From positions 620,001 through 684,000 of the forward strand of contig CAMPDV010000065.1 of assembly GCA_946699065.1 (NCBI GenBank): a DNA stretch of 64,000 nt, written 5' to 3'. Below the pieces are notes generated by a model. It was given only the letters and a program-made list of their open reading frames with translations. It did no database searches and was not told the origin of the DNA. The DNA comes from Loxodes magnus. Lineage: Eukaryota > Ciliophora > Karyorelictea > Loxodida > Loxodidae. A program made the position numbers and the translations under genes. Below are positions 25,717 through 37,750 of the stretch, in pieces. Position 1 is the stretch's first letter, and the number at the start of each line of letters is the position of its first letter.

Positions 25717-26929
25717 CAAATTAAAATAAGTTTGACTGAAATAGAATTTTAAGTAAATTAAAATCAGTTTGACTGAAATAGAATTTTAAGTAAATTAAAA
25801 TAAGTGTGACTGAAATAGAATTTTAAGTAAATTAAAATCAGTTTGACTGAAATAGAATTTTAAGCAAATTAAAATAAGTGTGACTGAAATAGAATTTTAA
25901 GTAAATTAAAATAAGTGTGACTGAAATAGAAATTTAAGTAAATTAAAATAAGTGTGACTGAAATAGAATTTTAAGTAAATTAAAATAAGTGTGACTGAAA
26001 TAGAATTTTAAGTAAATTAAAATAAGTGTGACTGAAATAGAATTTTAAGTAAATTAAAATAAGTGTGACTGAAATAGAATTTTAAGTAAATTAAAATAAG
26101 TGTGACTGAAATAGAATTTCAAGTAAATTAAATAAGTGTGACTGAAATAGAATTTTAAGTAAATTAAAATAAGTGTGACTGAAATAGAATTTTAAGTAAA
26201 TTAAAATAAGTGTTACTGAAATAGAATTTTAAGTAAATTAAAAATAAGTTTGATAGAAATAGAATTTTAAGTAAATTAAAATAAGTATGACTGAAATAGA
26301 ATTTTAAGTAAATTAAAATAAGTGTGACTGAAATAGAAATTTAAGTAAATTAAAATAAGTGTGACTGAAATAGAATTTTAAGTAAATTAAAATAAGTGTG
26401 ACTGAAATAGAATTTTAAGTAAATTAAAATAAGTTTGACTGAAATAGAATTTTAAGTAAATTAAAATAAGTGTGACTGAAATAAAATTTTAAGTAAATTA
26501 AAATAAGTGTGACTGAAATAGAATTTAAAAAATAAATGAATAAGTTTGACTGAAATAGAATTTTAAGTAAATTAAAATAAGTGTGACTGAAATAGAATTT
26601 TAAGTAAATTAAAATCAGTTTGACTGAAATAGAATTTTAAGTAAATTAAAATAAGTATGACTGAAATAGAATTTTAAGTAAATTAAAATAAGTGTGACTG
26701 AAAAAGTATTTTAAGTAAATTAAAATAAGTGTGACTGAAAAGAATTTTAAGTAAATTAAAATCAGTTTAACTGAAATAGAATTTTAAGTAAATTAAAATA
26801 AGTTTGACTGAAATAGAATTTTAAGTAAATTAAAATAAGTGTGACTGAAATAGAATTTTAAGTAAATTAAAATAAGTTTGACTGAAATAGAATTTTAAGC
26901 AAATTAAAATAAGTATGACTGAAATAGAA

Positions 26930-27263
26930 TTTTAAGTAAATTAAAATTAGTTTGACTGAAATAGATTTTTAAGTAAATTAAAATAAGTATGACTGAAATA
27001 GAATTTTAAGTAAATTAAAATTAGTTTGACTGAAATATTAATTTTAAGTAAATTAAAATAAGTGTGACTGAAATAGATTTTTAAGTAAATTAAAATAAGT
27101 TTGACTGAAATAGAATTTTAAGTAAATTAAAATAAGTGTGACTGAAATAGATTTTTAAGTAAATTAAAATAAGTTTGATAAAAATAGAATTTTAAGTAAA
27201 TTAAAATAAGTATGATAGAAATAGAATTTCAAGTAAATTAAAATAAATGTGAATGAAATAGAA
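26930..27263. repeat. Block repeated 8.39 kb away at 35,320-35,653
   Basis: About 330 bp matches at offset 8,390. It carries an unusual marker order: AAAATTAGTTTG, GATTTTTAAG, a second AAAATTAGTTTG with GAAATATTAATTTT (one base longer than usual), GTTTGATAAAAATAG, GTATGATAGAAATAG with TTTCAAG, then AATGTGAATG. The match ends at 27,263, where this copy has GAATTTTAAG and the other GAAATTTAAG. Confidence 0.87.
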
Positions 27264-28069
27264 TTTTAAGTAAATTAAAATCAGTGTGATGAAATACAAT
27301 TTTAAGTAAATTAAAATCAGTTTGATAGAAATAGAATTTTAAGTAAATTAAAATAAGATTGACTGAAATAGAATTTTAAATAAATTTAAAAAAGTGTGAC
27401 TGAAATAGAAATTTAAGTAAATTAAAATAAGTGTGACTGAAATAGAATTTTAAGTAAATTAAAATAAGTATGACTGAAATAGAATTTTAAGTAAATTAAA
27501 ATAAGTGTGACTGAAATAGAATTTTAAGTAAATTAAAATAAGTGTGACTGAAATAGATTTTTAAGTAAATTAAAATAAGTATGACTGAAATAGAATTTTA
27601 AGTAAATTAAAATAAGTGTGACTGAAATAGAATTTTAAGTAAATTAAAATAAGTGTGACTGAAATAGAAATTTAAGTAAATTAAAATAAGTGTGACTGAA
27701 ATAGAATTTTAAGCAAATTAAAATCAATTTGACTGAAATTGAATTTTAAGCAAATTAAAATCAATTTGACTGAAATAGAATTTCAAGTAAATTAAAATAG
27801 TTTGACTGAAATAGAATTTTAAGTAAATTAAAATAAGTTTGACTGAAATAGAATTTTAAGTAAATTAAAATAAGTGTGACTGAAATAGAATTTCAAGTAA
27901 ATTAAAATCAGTTTGACTGAAAAAGTATTTTAAGTAAATTAAAATAAGTGTGACTGAAATAGAATTTTAAGTAAATTAAAATAAGTTTGATAAAAATAGA
28001 ATTTTAACTAAATTAAAATCAGTGTGATGAAATACAATTTTAAGTAAATTAAAATAAGTGTGACTGAAA

Positions 28070-28390
28070 TAGAATTTCAAGTAAATTAAATAAGTGTGAC
28101 TGAAATAGAATTTTAAGTAAATTAAAATCAGTGTGACTGAAATAGAATTTTAAGTAAATTAAAATAAGTGTTACTGAAATAGAATTTTAAGTAAATTAAA
28201 AATAAGTTTGACTGAAATAGAATTTTAAGCAAATTAAAATAAGTTTGACTGAAATAGATTTTTAAGTAAATTAAAATAAGTGTGACTGAAATAGAATTTT
28301 AAGTAAATTAAAATAAGTGTGACTGAAATAGATTTTTAAGTAAATTAAAATAAGTATGACTGAAATAGAATTTTAAGTAAATTAAAATAA
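28070..28390. repeat. Block repeated at 33,911-34,231 (offset 5,841)
   Basis: This block contains a short TTTCAAG unit running into AAATTAAATAAG, then GTGTTACTG, AAAAATAAG and AAGCAAATT units in the same order in both copies. A similar series without the AAGCAAATT unit lies at about 26,110-26,260. The other copy directly abuts the right edge of the 3,031-bp-offset duplication, so 33.9 kb is a junction between two separately copied blocks. Confidence 0.82.
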
Positions 28391-29389
28391 GTTTTACTGA
28401 AATAGAATTTTAAGTAAATTAAAATAAGTGTGACTGAAATAGAATTTTAAGTAAATTAAAATAAGTGTGACTGAAATAGAATTTTAAGTAAATTAAAATA
28501 AGTGTGACTGAAATAGAATTTTAAGTAAATTAAAATAAGTGTGACTGAAATAGAATTTTAAGTAAATTAAAATAAGTTTGACTGAAATAGAATTTTAAGT
28601 AAATTAAAATCAGTTTGACTGAAATAGAATTTTAAGTAAATCAAAATAGTTTGACTGAAATAGAATTTTAAGTAAATTAAAATAAGTTTGACTGAAATAG
28701 AAATTTAAGTAAATTAAAATCAGTTTGACTGAAATAGATTTTTAAGTAAATTAAAATAAGTGTGACTGAAATAGAATTTTAAGTAAATTAAAATAAGTAT
28801 GACTGAAATAGAATTTTAAGTAAATTAAAAAAGTATGAATGAAATAGATTTTTAAGTAAATTAAAATAAGTTTGACTGAAATAGAATTTTAAGTAAATTA
28901 AAATAAGTTTGACTGAAATAGATTTTTAAGTAAATTAAAATAAGTATGACTGAAATAGAATTTTAAGTAAATTAAAATAAGTGTGACTGAAATAGAATTT
29001 TAAGTAAATTAAAATCAGTTTGACTGAAATAGAATTTTAAGTAAATTAAAATAAGTGTGACTGAAATAGAAATTTTAGTAAATTAAAATAAGTGTGACTG
29101 AAATAGAATTTTAAGTAAATTAAAATCAGTTTGACTGAAATAGAAATTTAAGTAAATTAAAATAAGTGTGACTGAAATAGAATTTTAAGTAAATTAAAAT
29201 CAGTTTGACTGAAATAGAATTTTAAGCAAATTAAAATAAGTGTGACTGAAATAGAATTTTAAGTAAATTAAAATAAGTTTGACTGAAATAGAATTTTAAG
29301 TAAATTAAAATAAGTGTGACTGAAATAGAATTTTAAGTAAATTAAAATAAGTTTGACTGAAATAGAATTTTAAGTAAATTAAAATCAGT

Positions 29390-30888
29390 TTGACTGAAAT
29401 AGAATTTTAAGTAAATTAAAATAAGTTTGACTGAAATAGAATTTTAAGTAAATTAAAATAAGTTTGACTGAAATAGAATTTTAAGTAAATTAAAATAAGT
29501 GTGACTGAAATAGAATTTTAAGTAAATTAAAATAAGTGTGACTGAAATAGAATTTTAAGTAAATTAAAATAAGTGTGACTGAAATAGAATTTTAAGTAAA
29601 TTAAAATAAGTTTGACTGAAATAGAATTTTAAGTAAATTAAAATCAGTTTGACTGAAATAGAATTTTAAGTAAATTAAAATAAGTGTGACTGAAATAGAA
29701 TTTTAAGTAAATTAAAATCAGTTTGACTGAAATAGAATTTTAAGCAAATTAAAATAAGTTTGACTGAAATAGATTTTTAAGTAAATTAAAATAAGTTTGA
29801 CTGAAATAGAATTTTAAGTAAATTAAAATAAGTGTGACTGAAATAGATTTTTAAGTAAATTAAAATAAGTATGACTGAAATAGAATTTTAAGTAAATTAA
29901 AATAAGTGTGACTGAAATAGAATTTTAAGTAAATTAAAATCAGTTTGACTGAAATAGAATTTTAAGCAAATTAAAATAAGTGTGACTGAAATAGAATTTT
30001 AAGTAAATTAAAATCAGTTTGACTGAAATAGAATTTTAAGCAAATTAAAATAAGTTTGACTGAAATAGATTTTTAAGTAAATTAAAATCAGTTTGACTGA
30101 AATAGAATTTTAAGTAAATTAAAATAAGTGTGACTGAAATAGAATTTTAAGTAAATTAAAATCAGTTTGACTGAAATAGAATTTTAAGCAAATTAAAATA
30201 AGTTTGACTGAAATAGATTTTTAAGTAAATTAAAATAAGTTTGACTGAAATAGAATTTTAAGTAAATTAAAATAAGTGTGACTGAAATAGATTTTTAAGT
30301 AAATTAAAATAAGTTTGACTGAAATAGAAATTTAAGTAAATTAAAATAAGTGTGACTGAAATAGAATTTTAAGTAAATTAAAATCAGTTTGACTGAAATA
30401 GAATTTTAAGTAAATTAAAATAAGTGTGACTGAAATAGAATTTTAAGTAAATTAAAATCAGTTTGACTGAAATAGAATTTTAAGCAAATTAAAATAAGTT
30501 TGACTGAAATAGATTTTTAAGTAAATTAAAATAAGTGTGACTGAAATAGAATTTTAAGTAAATTAAAATAAGTGTGACTGAAATAGATTTTTAAGTAAAT
30601 TAAAATAAGTATGACTGAAATAGAATTTTAAGTAAATTAAAATAAGTGTGACTGAAATAGAATTTTAAGTAAATTAAAATAAGTGTGACTGAAATAGAAA
30701 TTTAAGTAAATTAAAATAAGTGTGACTGAAATAGAATTTTAAGTAAATTAAAATAAGTGTGACTGAAATAGAATTTTAAGTAAATTAAAATAAGTGTGAC
30801 TGAAATAGAATTTTAAGTAAATTAAAATAAGTGTGACTGAAATAGAATTTTAAGTAAATTAAAATAAGTGTGACTGAAATAGAATTTT
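29390..30888. repeat. 1.5-kb block A, copied at 32,421-33,919
   Basis: Bases 29,390-30,888 match 32,421-33,919 at offset 3,031. The AAGCAAATT markers lie at 29,744, 29,966, 30,040, 30,188 and 30,484, and in the other copy at 32,775, 32,997, 33,071, 33,219 and 33,515. Both series have spacings 222, 74, 148 and 296 bp. The five-step spacing code makes common origin certain rather than a by-product of the short period. The right end is at the unit where this copy has TTTTAAG and the other TTTCAAG. Confidence 0.9.
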
Positions 30889-31533
30889 AAGTAAATTAAA
30901 ATAAGTATGACTGAAATAGAATTTTAAGTAAATTAAAAAAGTATGAATGAAATAGAATTTTAAGTAAATTAAAATCAGTTTGACTGAAAAAGTATTTTAA
31001 GTAAATTAAAATAAGTTTGACTGAAATAGATTTTTAAGTAAATTAAAATAAGTGTGACTGAAATAGAATTTTAAGTAAATTAAAATAAGTTTGACTGAAA
31101 TAGAATTTTAAGTAAATTAAAATAAGTTTGACTGAAATAGAATTTTAAGTAAATTAAAATAAGTGTGACTGAAATAGAAATTTTAGTAAATTAAAATAAG
31201 TGTGACTGAAATAGAATTTTAAGTAAATTAAAATAAGTGTGACTGAAATAGAAATTTAAGTAAATTAAAATAAGTGTGACTGAAATAGAATTTTAAGTAA
31301 ATTAAAATAAGTGTGACTGAAATAGAATTTTAAGTAAATTAAAATAAGTTTGACTGAAATAGAATTTTAAGTAAATTAAAATAAGTTTGACTGAAATAGA
31401 ATTTTAAGTAAATTAAAATAAGTGTGACTGAAATAGAAATTTTAGTAAATTAAAATAAGTGTGACTGAAATAGAATTTTAAGTAAATTAAAATAAGTGTG
31501 ACTGAAATAGAATTTTAAGTAAATTAAAATAAG
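30889..31533. repeat. Block B, copied at 31,812-32,456 (offset 923)
   Basis: This block lies between the two copies of block A and is itself duplicated at offset 923 (25 monomers less 2 bp). Markers: GTATGAATG at 30,941 and 31,864, AGTATTTT at 30,991 and 31,914, and GAAATTTTAGTAAA near 31,177 and 32,100. The local order is therefore A, B, B', A', in the same orientation throughout. Confidence 0.86.
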
Positions 31534-32420
31534 TGTGACTGAAATAGAATTTTAAGTAAATTAAAATAAGTTTGACTGAAATAGAATTTTAAGTAAATTA
31601 AAATAAGTTTGACTGAAATAGAATTTTAAGTAAATTAAAATCAGTTTGACTGAAATAGAATTTTAAGTAAATCAAAATAGTTTGACTGAAATAGAATTTT
31701 AAGTAAATTAAAATAAGTTTGACTGAAATAGAAATTTAAGTAAATTAAAATCAGTTTGACTGAAATAGATTTTTAAGTAAATTAAAATAAGTGTGACTGA
31801 AATAGAATTTTAAGTAAATTAAAATAAGTATGACTGAAATAGAATTTTAAGTAAATTAAAAAAGTATGAATGAAATAGAATTTTAAGTAAATTAAAATCA
31901 GTTTGACTGAAAAAGTATTTTAAGTAAATTAAAATAAGTTTGACTGAAATAGATTTTTAAGTAAATTAAAATAAGTGTGACTGAAATAGAATTTTAAGTA
32001 AATTAAAATAAGTTTGACTGAAATAGAATTTTAAGTAAATTAAAATAAGTTTGACTGAAATAGAATTTTAAGTAAATTAAAATAAGTGTGACTGAAATAG
32101 AAATTTTAGTAAATTAAAATAAGTGTGACTGAAATAGAATTTTAAGTAAATTAAAATAAGTGTGACTGAAATAGAAATTTAAGTAAATTAAAATAAGTGT
32201 GACTGAAATAGAATTTTAAGTAAATTAAAATAAGTGTGACTGAAATAGAATTTTAAGTAAATTAAAATAAGTTTGACTGAAATAGAATTTTAAGTAAATT
32301 AAAATAAGTTTGACTGAAATAGAATTTTAAGTAAATTAAAATAAGTGTGACTGAAATAGAAATTTTAGTAAATTAAAATAAGTGTGACTGAAATAGAATT
32401 TTAAGTAAATTAAAATAAGT

Positions 32421-33919
32421 GTGACTGAAATAGAATTTTAAGTAAATTAAAATAAGTTTGACTGAAATAGAATTTTAAGTAAATTAAAATAAGTTTGACT
32501 GAAATAGAATTTTAAGTAAATTAAAATAAGTGTGACTGAAATAGAATTTTAAGTAAATTAAAATAAGTGTGACTGAAATAGAATTTTAAGTAAATTAAAA
32601 TAAGTGTGACTGAAATAGAATTTTAAGTAAATTAAAATAAGTTTGACTGAAATAGAATTTTAAGTAAATTAAAATCAGTTTGACTGAAATAGAATTTTAA
32701 GTAAATTAAAATAAGTGTGACTGAAATAGAATTTTAAGTAAATTAAAATCAGTTTGACTGAAATAGAATTTTAAGCAAATTAAAATAAGTTTGACTGAAA
32801 TAGATTTTTAAGTAAATTAAAATAAGTTTGACTGAAATAGAATTTTAAGTAAATTAAAATAAGTGTGACTGAAATAGATTTTTAAGTAAATTAAAATAAG
32901 TATGACTGAAATAGAATTTTAAGTAAATTAAAATAAGTGTGACTGAAATAGAATTTTAAGTAAATTAAAATCAGTTTGACTGAAATAGAATTTTAAGCAA
33001 ATTAAAATAAGTGTGACTGAAATAGAATTTTAAGTAAATTAAAATCAGTTTGACTGAAATAGAATTTTAAGCAAATTAAAATAAGTTTGACTGAAATAGA
33101 TTTTTAAGTAAATTAAAATCAGTTTGACTGAAATAGAATTTTAAGTAAATTAAAATAAGTGTGACTGAAATAGAATTTTAAGTAAATTAAAATCAGTTTG
33201 ACTGAAATAGAATTTTAAGCAAATTAAAATAAGTTTGACTGAAATAGATTTTTAAGTAAATTAAAATAAGTTTGACTGAAATAGAATTTTAAGTAAATTA
33301 AAATAAGTGTGACTGAAATAGATTTTTAAGTAAATTAAAATAAGTTTGACTGAAATAGAAATTTAAGTAAATTAAAATAAGTGTGACTGAAATAGAATTT
33401 TAAGTAAATTAAAATCAGTTTGACTGAAATAGAATTTTAAGTAAATTAAAATAAGTGTGACTGAAATAGAATTTTAAGTAAATTAAAATCAGTTTGACTG
33501 AAATAGAATTTTAAGCAAATTAAAATAAGTTTGACTGAAATAGATTTTTAAGTAAATTAAAATAAGTGTGACTGAAATAGAATTTTAAGTAAATTAAAAT
33601 AAGTGTGACTGAAATAGATTTTTAAGTAAATTAAAATAAGTATGACTGAAATAGAATTTTAAGTAAATTAAAATAAGTGTGACTGAAATAGAATTTTAAG
33701 TAAATTAAAATAAGTGTGACTGAAATAGAAATTTAAGTAAATTAAAATAAGTGTGACTGAAATAGAATTTTAAGTAAATTAAAATAAGTGTGACTGAAAT
33801 AGAATTTTAAGTAAATTAAAATAAGTGTGACTGAAATAGAATTTTAAGTAAATTAAAATAAGTGTGACTGAAATAGAATTTTAAGTAAATTAAAATAAGT
33901 GTGACTGAAATAGAATTTC
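32421..33919. repeat. 1.5-kb block A', second copy of 29,390-30,888
   Basis: This is the second copy at offset 3,031. Its left edge overlaps the right end of block B' by about one monomer and its right edge abuts the segment shared with 28.07 kb. I saw almost no substitutions over the 1.5 kb, so the duplication is recent or kept uniform by conversion. Confidence 0.9.
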
Positions 33920-35319
33920 AAGTAAATTAAATAAGTGTGACTGAAATAGAATTTTAAGTAAATTAAAATCAGTGTGACTGAAATAGAATTTTAAGTAAAT
34001 TAAAATAAGTGTTACTGAAATAGAATTTTAAGTAAATTAAAAATAAGTTTGACTGAAATAGAATTTTAAGCAAATTAAAATAAGTTTGACTGAAATAGAT
34101 TTTTAAGTAAATTAAAATAAGTGTGACTGAAATAGAATTTTAAGTAAATTAAAATAAGTGTGACTGAAATAGATTTTTAAGTAAATTAAAATAAGTATGA
34201 CTGAAATAGAATTTTAAGTAAATTAAAATAAGTTTGACTGAAATAGATTTTTAAGTAAATTAAAATAAGTTTGACTGAAATAGAATTTTAAGTAAATTAA
34301 AATAAGTGTGACTGAAATAGATTTTTAAGTAAATTAAAATAAGTTTGACTGAAATAGAAATTTAAGTAAATTAAAATAAGTGTGACTGAAATAGAATTTT
34401 AAGTAAATTAAAATCAGTTTGACTGAAATAGAATTTTAAGTAAATTAAAATAAGTGTGACTGAAATAGAATTTTAAGTAAATTAAAATCAGTTTGACTGA
34501 AATAGAATTTTAAGCAAATTAAAATAAGTTTGACTGAAATAGATTTTTAAGTAAATTAAAATAAGTGTGACTGAAATAGAATTTTAAGTAAATTAAAATA
34601 AGTGTGACTGAAATAGATTTTTAAGTAAATTAAAATAAGTATGACTGAAATAGAATTTTAAGTAAATTAAAATAAGTGTGACTGAAATAGAATTTTAAGT
34701 AAATTAAAAAAGTATGAATGAAATAGAATTTTAAGTAAATTAAAATAAGTTTGACTGAAATAGAATTTTAAGTAAATTAAAATAAGTGTGACTGAAATAG
34801 AATTTTAAGTAAATTAAAATAAGTATGACTGAAATTGAATTTTAAGTAAATTAAAATAAGTTTGACTGAAATAGAATTTTAAGTAAATTAAAATAAGTGT
34901 GACTTAAAAGAATTTTAAGTAAATTAAAATCAGTTTAAATGAAATAGAATTTTAAGTAAATTAAAATAAGTTTGACTGAAATAGAATTTTAAGTAAATTA
35001 AAATAAGTGTGACTGAAATAGAATTTTAAGTAAATTAAAATCAGTTTGACTGAAAAAGTATTTTAAGTAAATTAAAATAAGTGTGACTGAAAAAGTATTT
35101 TAAGTAAATTAAAATTAGTTTGACTGAAATAGATTTTTAAGTAAATTAAAATAAGTTTGACTGAAATAGATTTTTAAGTAAATTAAAATAAGTTTGACTG
35201 AAATAGAATTTTAAGTAAATTAAAATAAGTGTGACTGAAATAGATTTTTAAGTAAATTAAAATAAGTGTGACTGAAATAGATTTTTAAGTAAATTAAAAT
35301 AAGTGTGACTGAAATTGAA

Positions 35320-35653
35320 TTTTAAGTAAATTAAAATTAGTTTGACTGAAATAGATTTTTAAGTAAATTAAAATAAGTATGACTGAAATAGAATTTTAAG
35401 TAAATTAAAATTAGTTTGACTGAAATATTAATTTTAAGTAAATTAAAATAAGTGTGACTGAAATAGATTTTTAAGTAAATTAAAATAAGTTTGACTGAAA
35501 TAGAATTTTAAGTAAATTAAAATAAGTGTGACTGAAATAGATTTTTAAGTAAATTAAAATAAGTTTGATAAAAATAGAATTTTAAGTAAATTAAAATAAG
35601 TATGATAGAAATAGAATTTCAAGTAAATTAAAATAAATGTGAATGAAATAGAA
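35320..35653. repeat. Second copy of the 26,930-27,263 block
   Basis: This is the distant partner at offset 8,390, with the same AAAATTAG, AATATTAATTTT, GATAAAAATAG and GATAGAAATAG marker order. It lies just right of the homogeneous central domain while its partner lies inside it. Confidence 0.87.
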
Positions 35654-36000
35654 ATTTAAGTAAATTAAAATAAGTTTGACTGAAATAGAATTTTAAGTAA
35701 ATTAAAATCAGTTTGACTGAAATAGATTTTTAAGTAAATTAAAATAAGTGTGACTGAAATAGAATTTTAAGTAAATTAAAAAAGTATGAATGAAATAGAA
35801 TTTTAAGTAAATTAAAATAAGTTTGACTGAAATAGAATTTTAAGTAAATTAAAATAAGTGTGACTGAAATAGATTTTCAAGTAAATCAAAATAGTTTGAC
35901 TGAAATAGAATTTTAAGTAAATTAAAATAAGTGTGACTGAAATAGAATTTTAAGTAAATTAAAATAAGTGTGACTGAAATAGAATTTTAAGTAAATTAAA

Positions 36001-37035
36001 ATCAGTGTGATGAAATACAATTTTAAGTAAATTAAAATCAATTTGACTGAAATAGAATTTTAAGTAAATTAAAATCAGTTTGACTGAAATAGAATTTTAA
36101 GTAAATTAAAATAAGTGTGACTGAAATAGAATTTTAAGTAAATTAAAATAAGTTTGACTGAAATAGAATTTTAAGTAAATAAAAATGTTTGACTGAAAAA
36201 GTATTTTAAGTAAATTAAAATAGTTTGACTGAAATATAATATTAAGTAAATTAAAATCAGTGTGACTTAAATAGAATTTTAAGTAAATTAAAATAAATGT
36301 AACTGAAATAGAATTTTAAGTAAATTAAAATAAGATTGACTGAAATAGAATTTTAAGTAAATTAAAATAAGTTTTACTGAAATAGAATTTTAAGTAAATT
36401 AAAATCAGTATGACTGAAATGGAATTTTAAGTAAATTAAAATAAGTGTGACTGAAATAGAATTTCAAGTAAATTAAAATCAGTTTGACTGAAAAAGTATT
36501 TTAAGTAAATTAAAATAAGTGTGACTGAAATAGAATTTTAAGTAAATTAAAATAAGTTTGATAAAAATAGAATTTTAAGTAAATTAAAATCAGTGTGATG
36601 AAATACAATTTTAAGTAAATTAAAATCAATTTGACTGAAATAGAATTTTAAGTAAATTAAAATCAGTTTGACTGAAATAGAATTTTAAGTAAATTAAAAT
36701 AAGTGTGACTGAAATAGAATTTTAAGTAAATTAAAATAAGTTTGACTGAAATAGAATTTTAAGTAAATAAAAATGTTTGACTGAAAAAGATTTTAAGTAA
36801 ATTAAAATAGTTTGACTGAAATATAATATTAAGTAAATTAAAATCAGTGTGACTTAAATAGAATTTTAAGTAAATTAAAATAAATGTAACTGAAATAGAA
36901 TTTTAAGTAAATTAAAATAAGATTGACTGAAATAGAATTTTAAGTAAATTAAAATAAGTTTTACTGAAATAGAATTTTAAGTAAATTAAAATCAGTATGA
37001 CTGAAATGGAATTTTAAGTAAATTAAAATAAGTGT
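36001..37035. repeat. 588-bp higher-order repeat, two copies
   Basis: About 36,001-36,448 aligns with 36,589-37,035 at offset 588, changing to 587 after a one-base deletion in the second copy (GAAAAAGATTTTAAG near 36,783 for GAAAAAGTATTTTAAG near 36,196). Shared markers are GATGAAATACAATTTT, AATCAATTTG, TAAATAAAAATGTTTG, TATAATATTAAG, GACTTAAATAG, AATGTAACTG, AAGATTG, GTTTTACTG and GAAATGGAATTTT. Confidence 0.87.
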
Positions 37036-37750
37036 GACTGAAATTGAATTTCAAGTAAATTAAAATAGTTTGACTGAAATAGAATTTTAAGTAAATTAAT
37101 ATAATTTTGACTGAAATAGAATTTAAAAAATTTATGAATAAGTTTGAATGAAATAGAATTTTAAGCAAATTAAAATAATTTTGAATGAAATAGAATTTTA
37201 AGTAAATTAAAATCAGTTTGACTGAAAAAGTATTTTAAGTAAATTAAAATAGTTTGACTGAAATATAATATTAAGTAAATTAAAATCAGTGTGACTTAAA
37301 TAGAATTTTAAGTAAATTAAAATAAATGTAACTGAAATAGAATTTTAAGTAAATTAAAATAAGATTGACTGAAATAGAATTTTAAGTAAATTAAAATAAG
37401 TGTGACTGAAATAGATTTTTAAGTAAATTAAAATAAGTATGACTGAAATAGAATTTTAAGTAAATTAAAATAAGTGTGACTGAAATAGAATTTCAAGTAA
37501 ATTAAAATAGTTTGACTGAAATAGAATTTTAAGTAAATTAATATAATTTTGACTGAAATAGAATTTAAAAAATTTATGAATAAGTTTGAATGAAATAGAA
37601 TTTTAAGCAAATTAAAATAAGTTTGAATGAAATAGAATTTTAAGTAAATTAAAATCAGTTTGACTGAAAAAGTATTTTAAGTAAATTAAAATAGTTTGAC
37701 TGAAATATAATATTAAGTAAATTAAAATCAGTGTGACTTAAATAGAATTT
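36820..37750. repeat. 442-bp (12-monomer) higher-order repeat
   Basis: The TATAATATTAAG unit occurs with ATTAAG at 36,828, 37,270 and 37,712, exactly 442 bp apart each time, which is 12 monomers less 2 bp. The AATATAATTTTG marker recurs at the same period (37,098 and 37,540). The copies are not complete throughout: the first interval carries GTTTTACTG and GAAATGGAATTTT units that the second replaces with GATTTTTAAG and AAGTATG units. Confidence 0.82.

Larger units (their letters stand above)
18300..34700. repeat. Array domain 2: homogeneous central satellite
   Basis: No gene is present. Units here are mostly exact 37-mers of the AAGTGTG, AAGTTTG and CAGTTTG types, with AAGCAAATT (T21C), GATTTTTAAG (A13T), GAAATTTAAG (T14A) and GAAATTTTAGTAAA as the main markers. 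Long stretches (for example about 21,570-23,270 and 23,700-26,100) contain almost no 36-bp units. An older-type insertion with AAAAAGTATTTT and TATAATATTAAG units sits at about 19.3-21.6 kb. Uniformity and short-period higher-order repeats suggest recent amplification. Edges are approximate. Confidence 0.7.

Noticed and set aside
37428-37610. Minus-strand open frame of 60 codons
   Set aside because: It has the same cause: the AATTTAAAAAATTTATG unit and one-base-variant units remove the stops. The product has the same repeat-derived peptides as the other open frame and no independent support.
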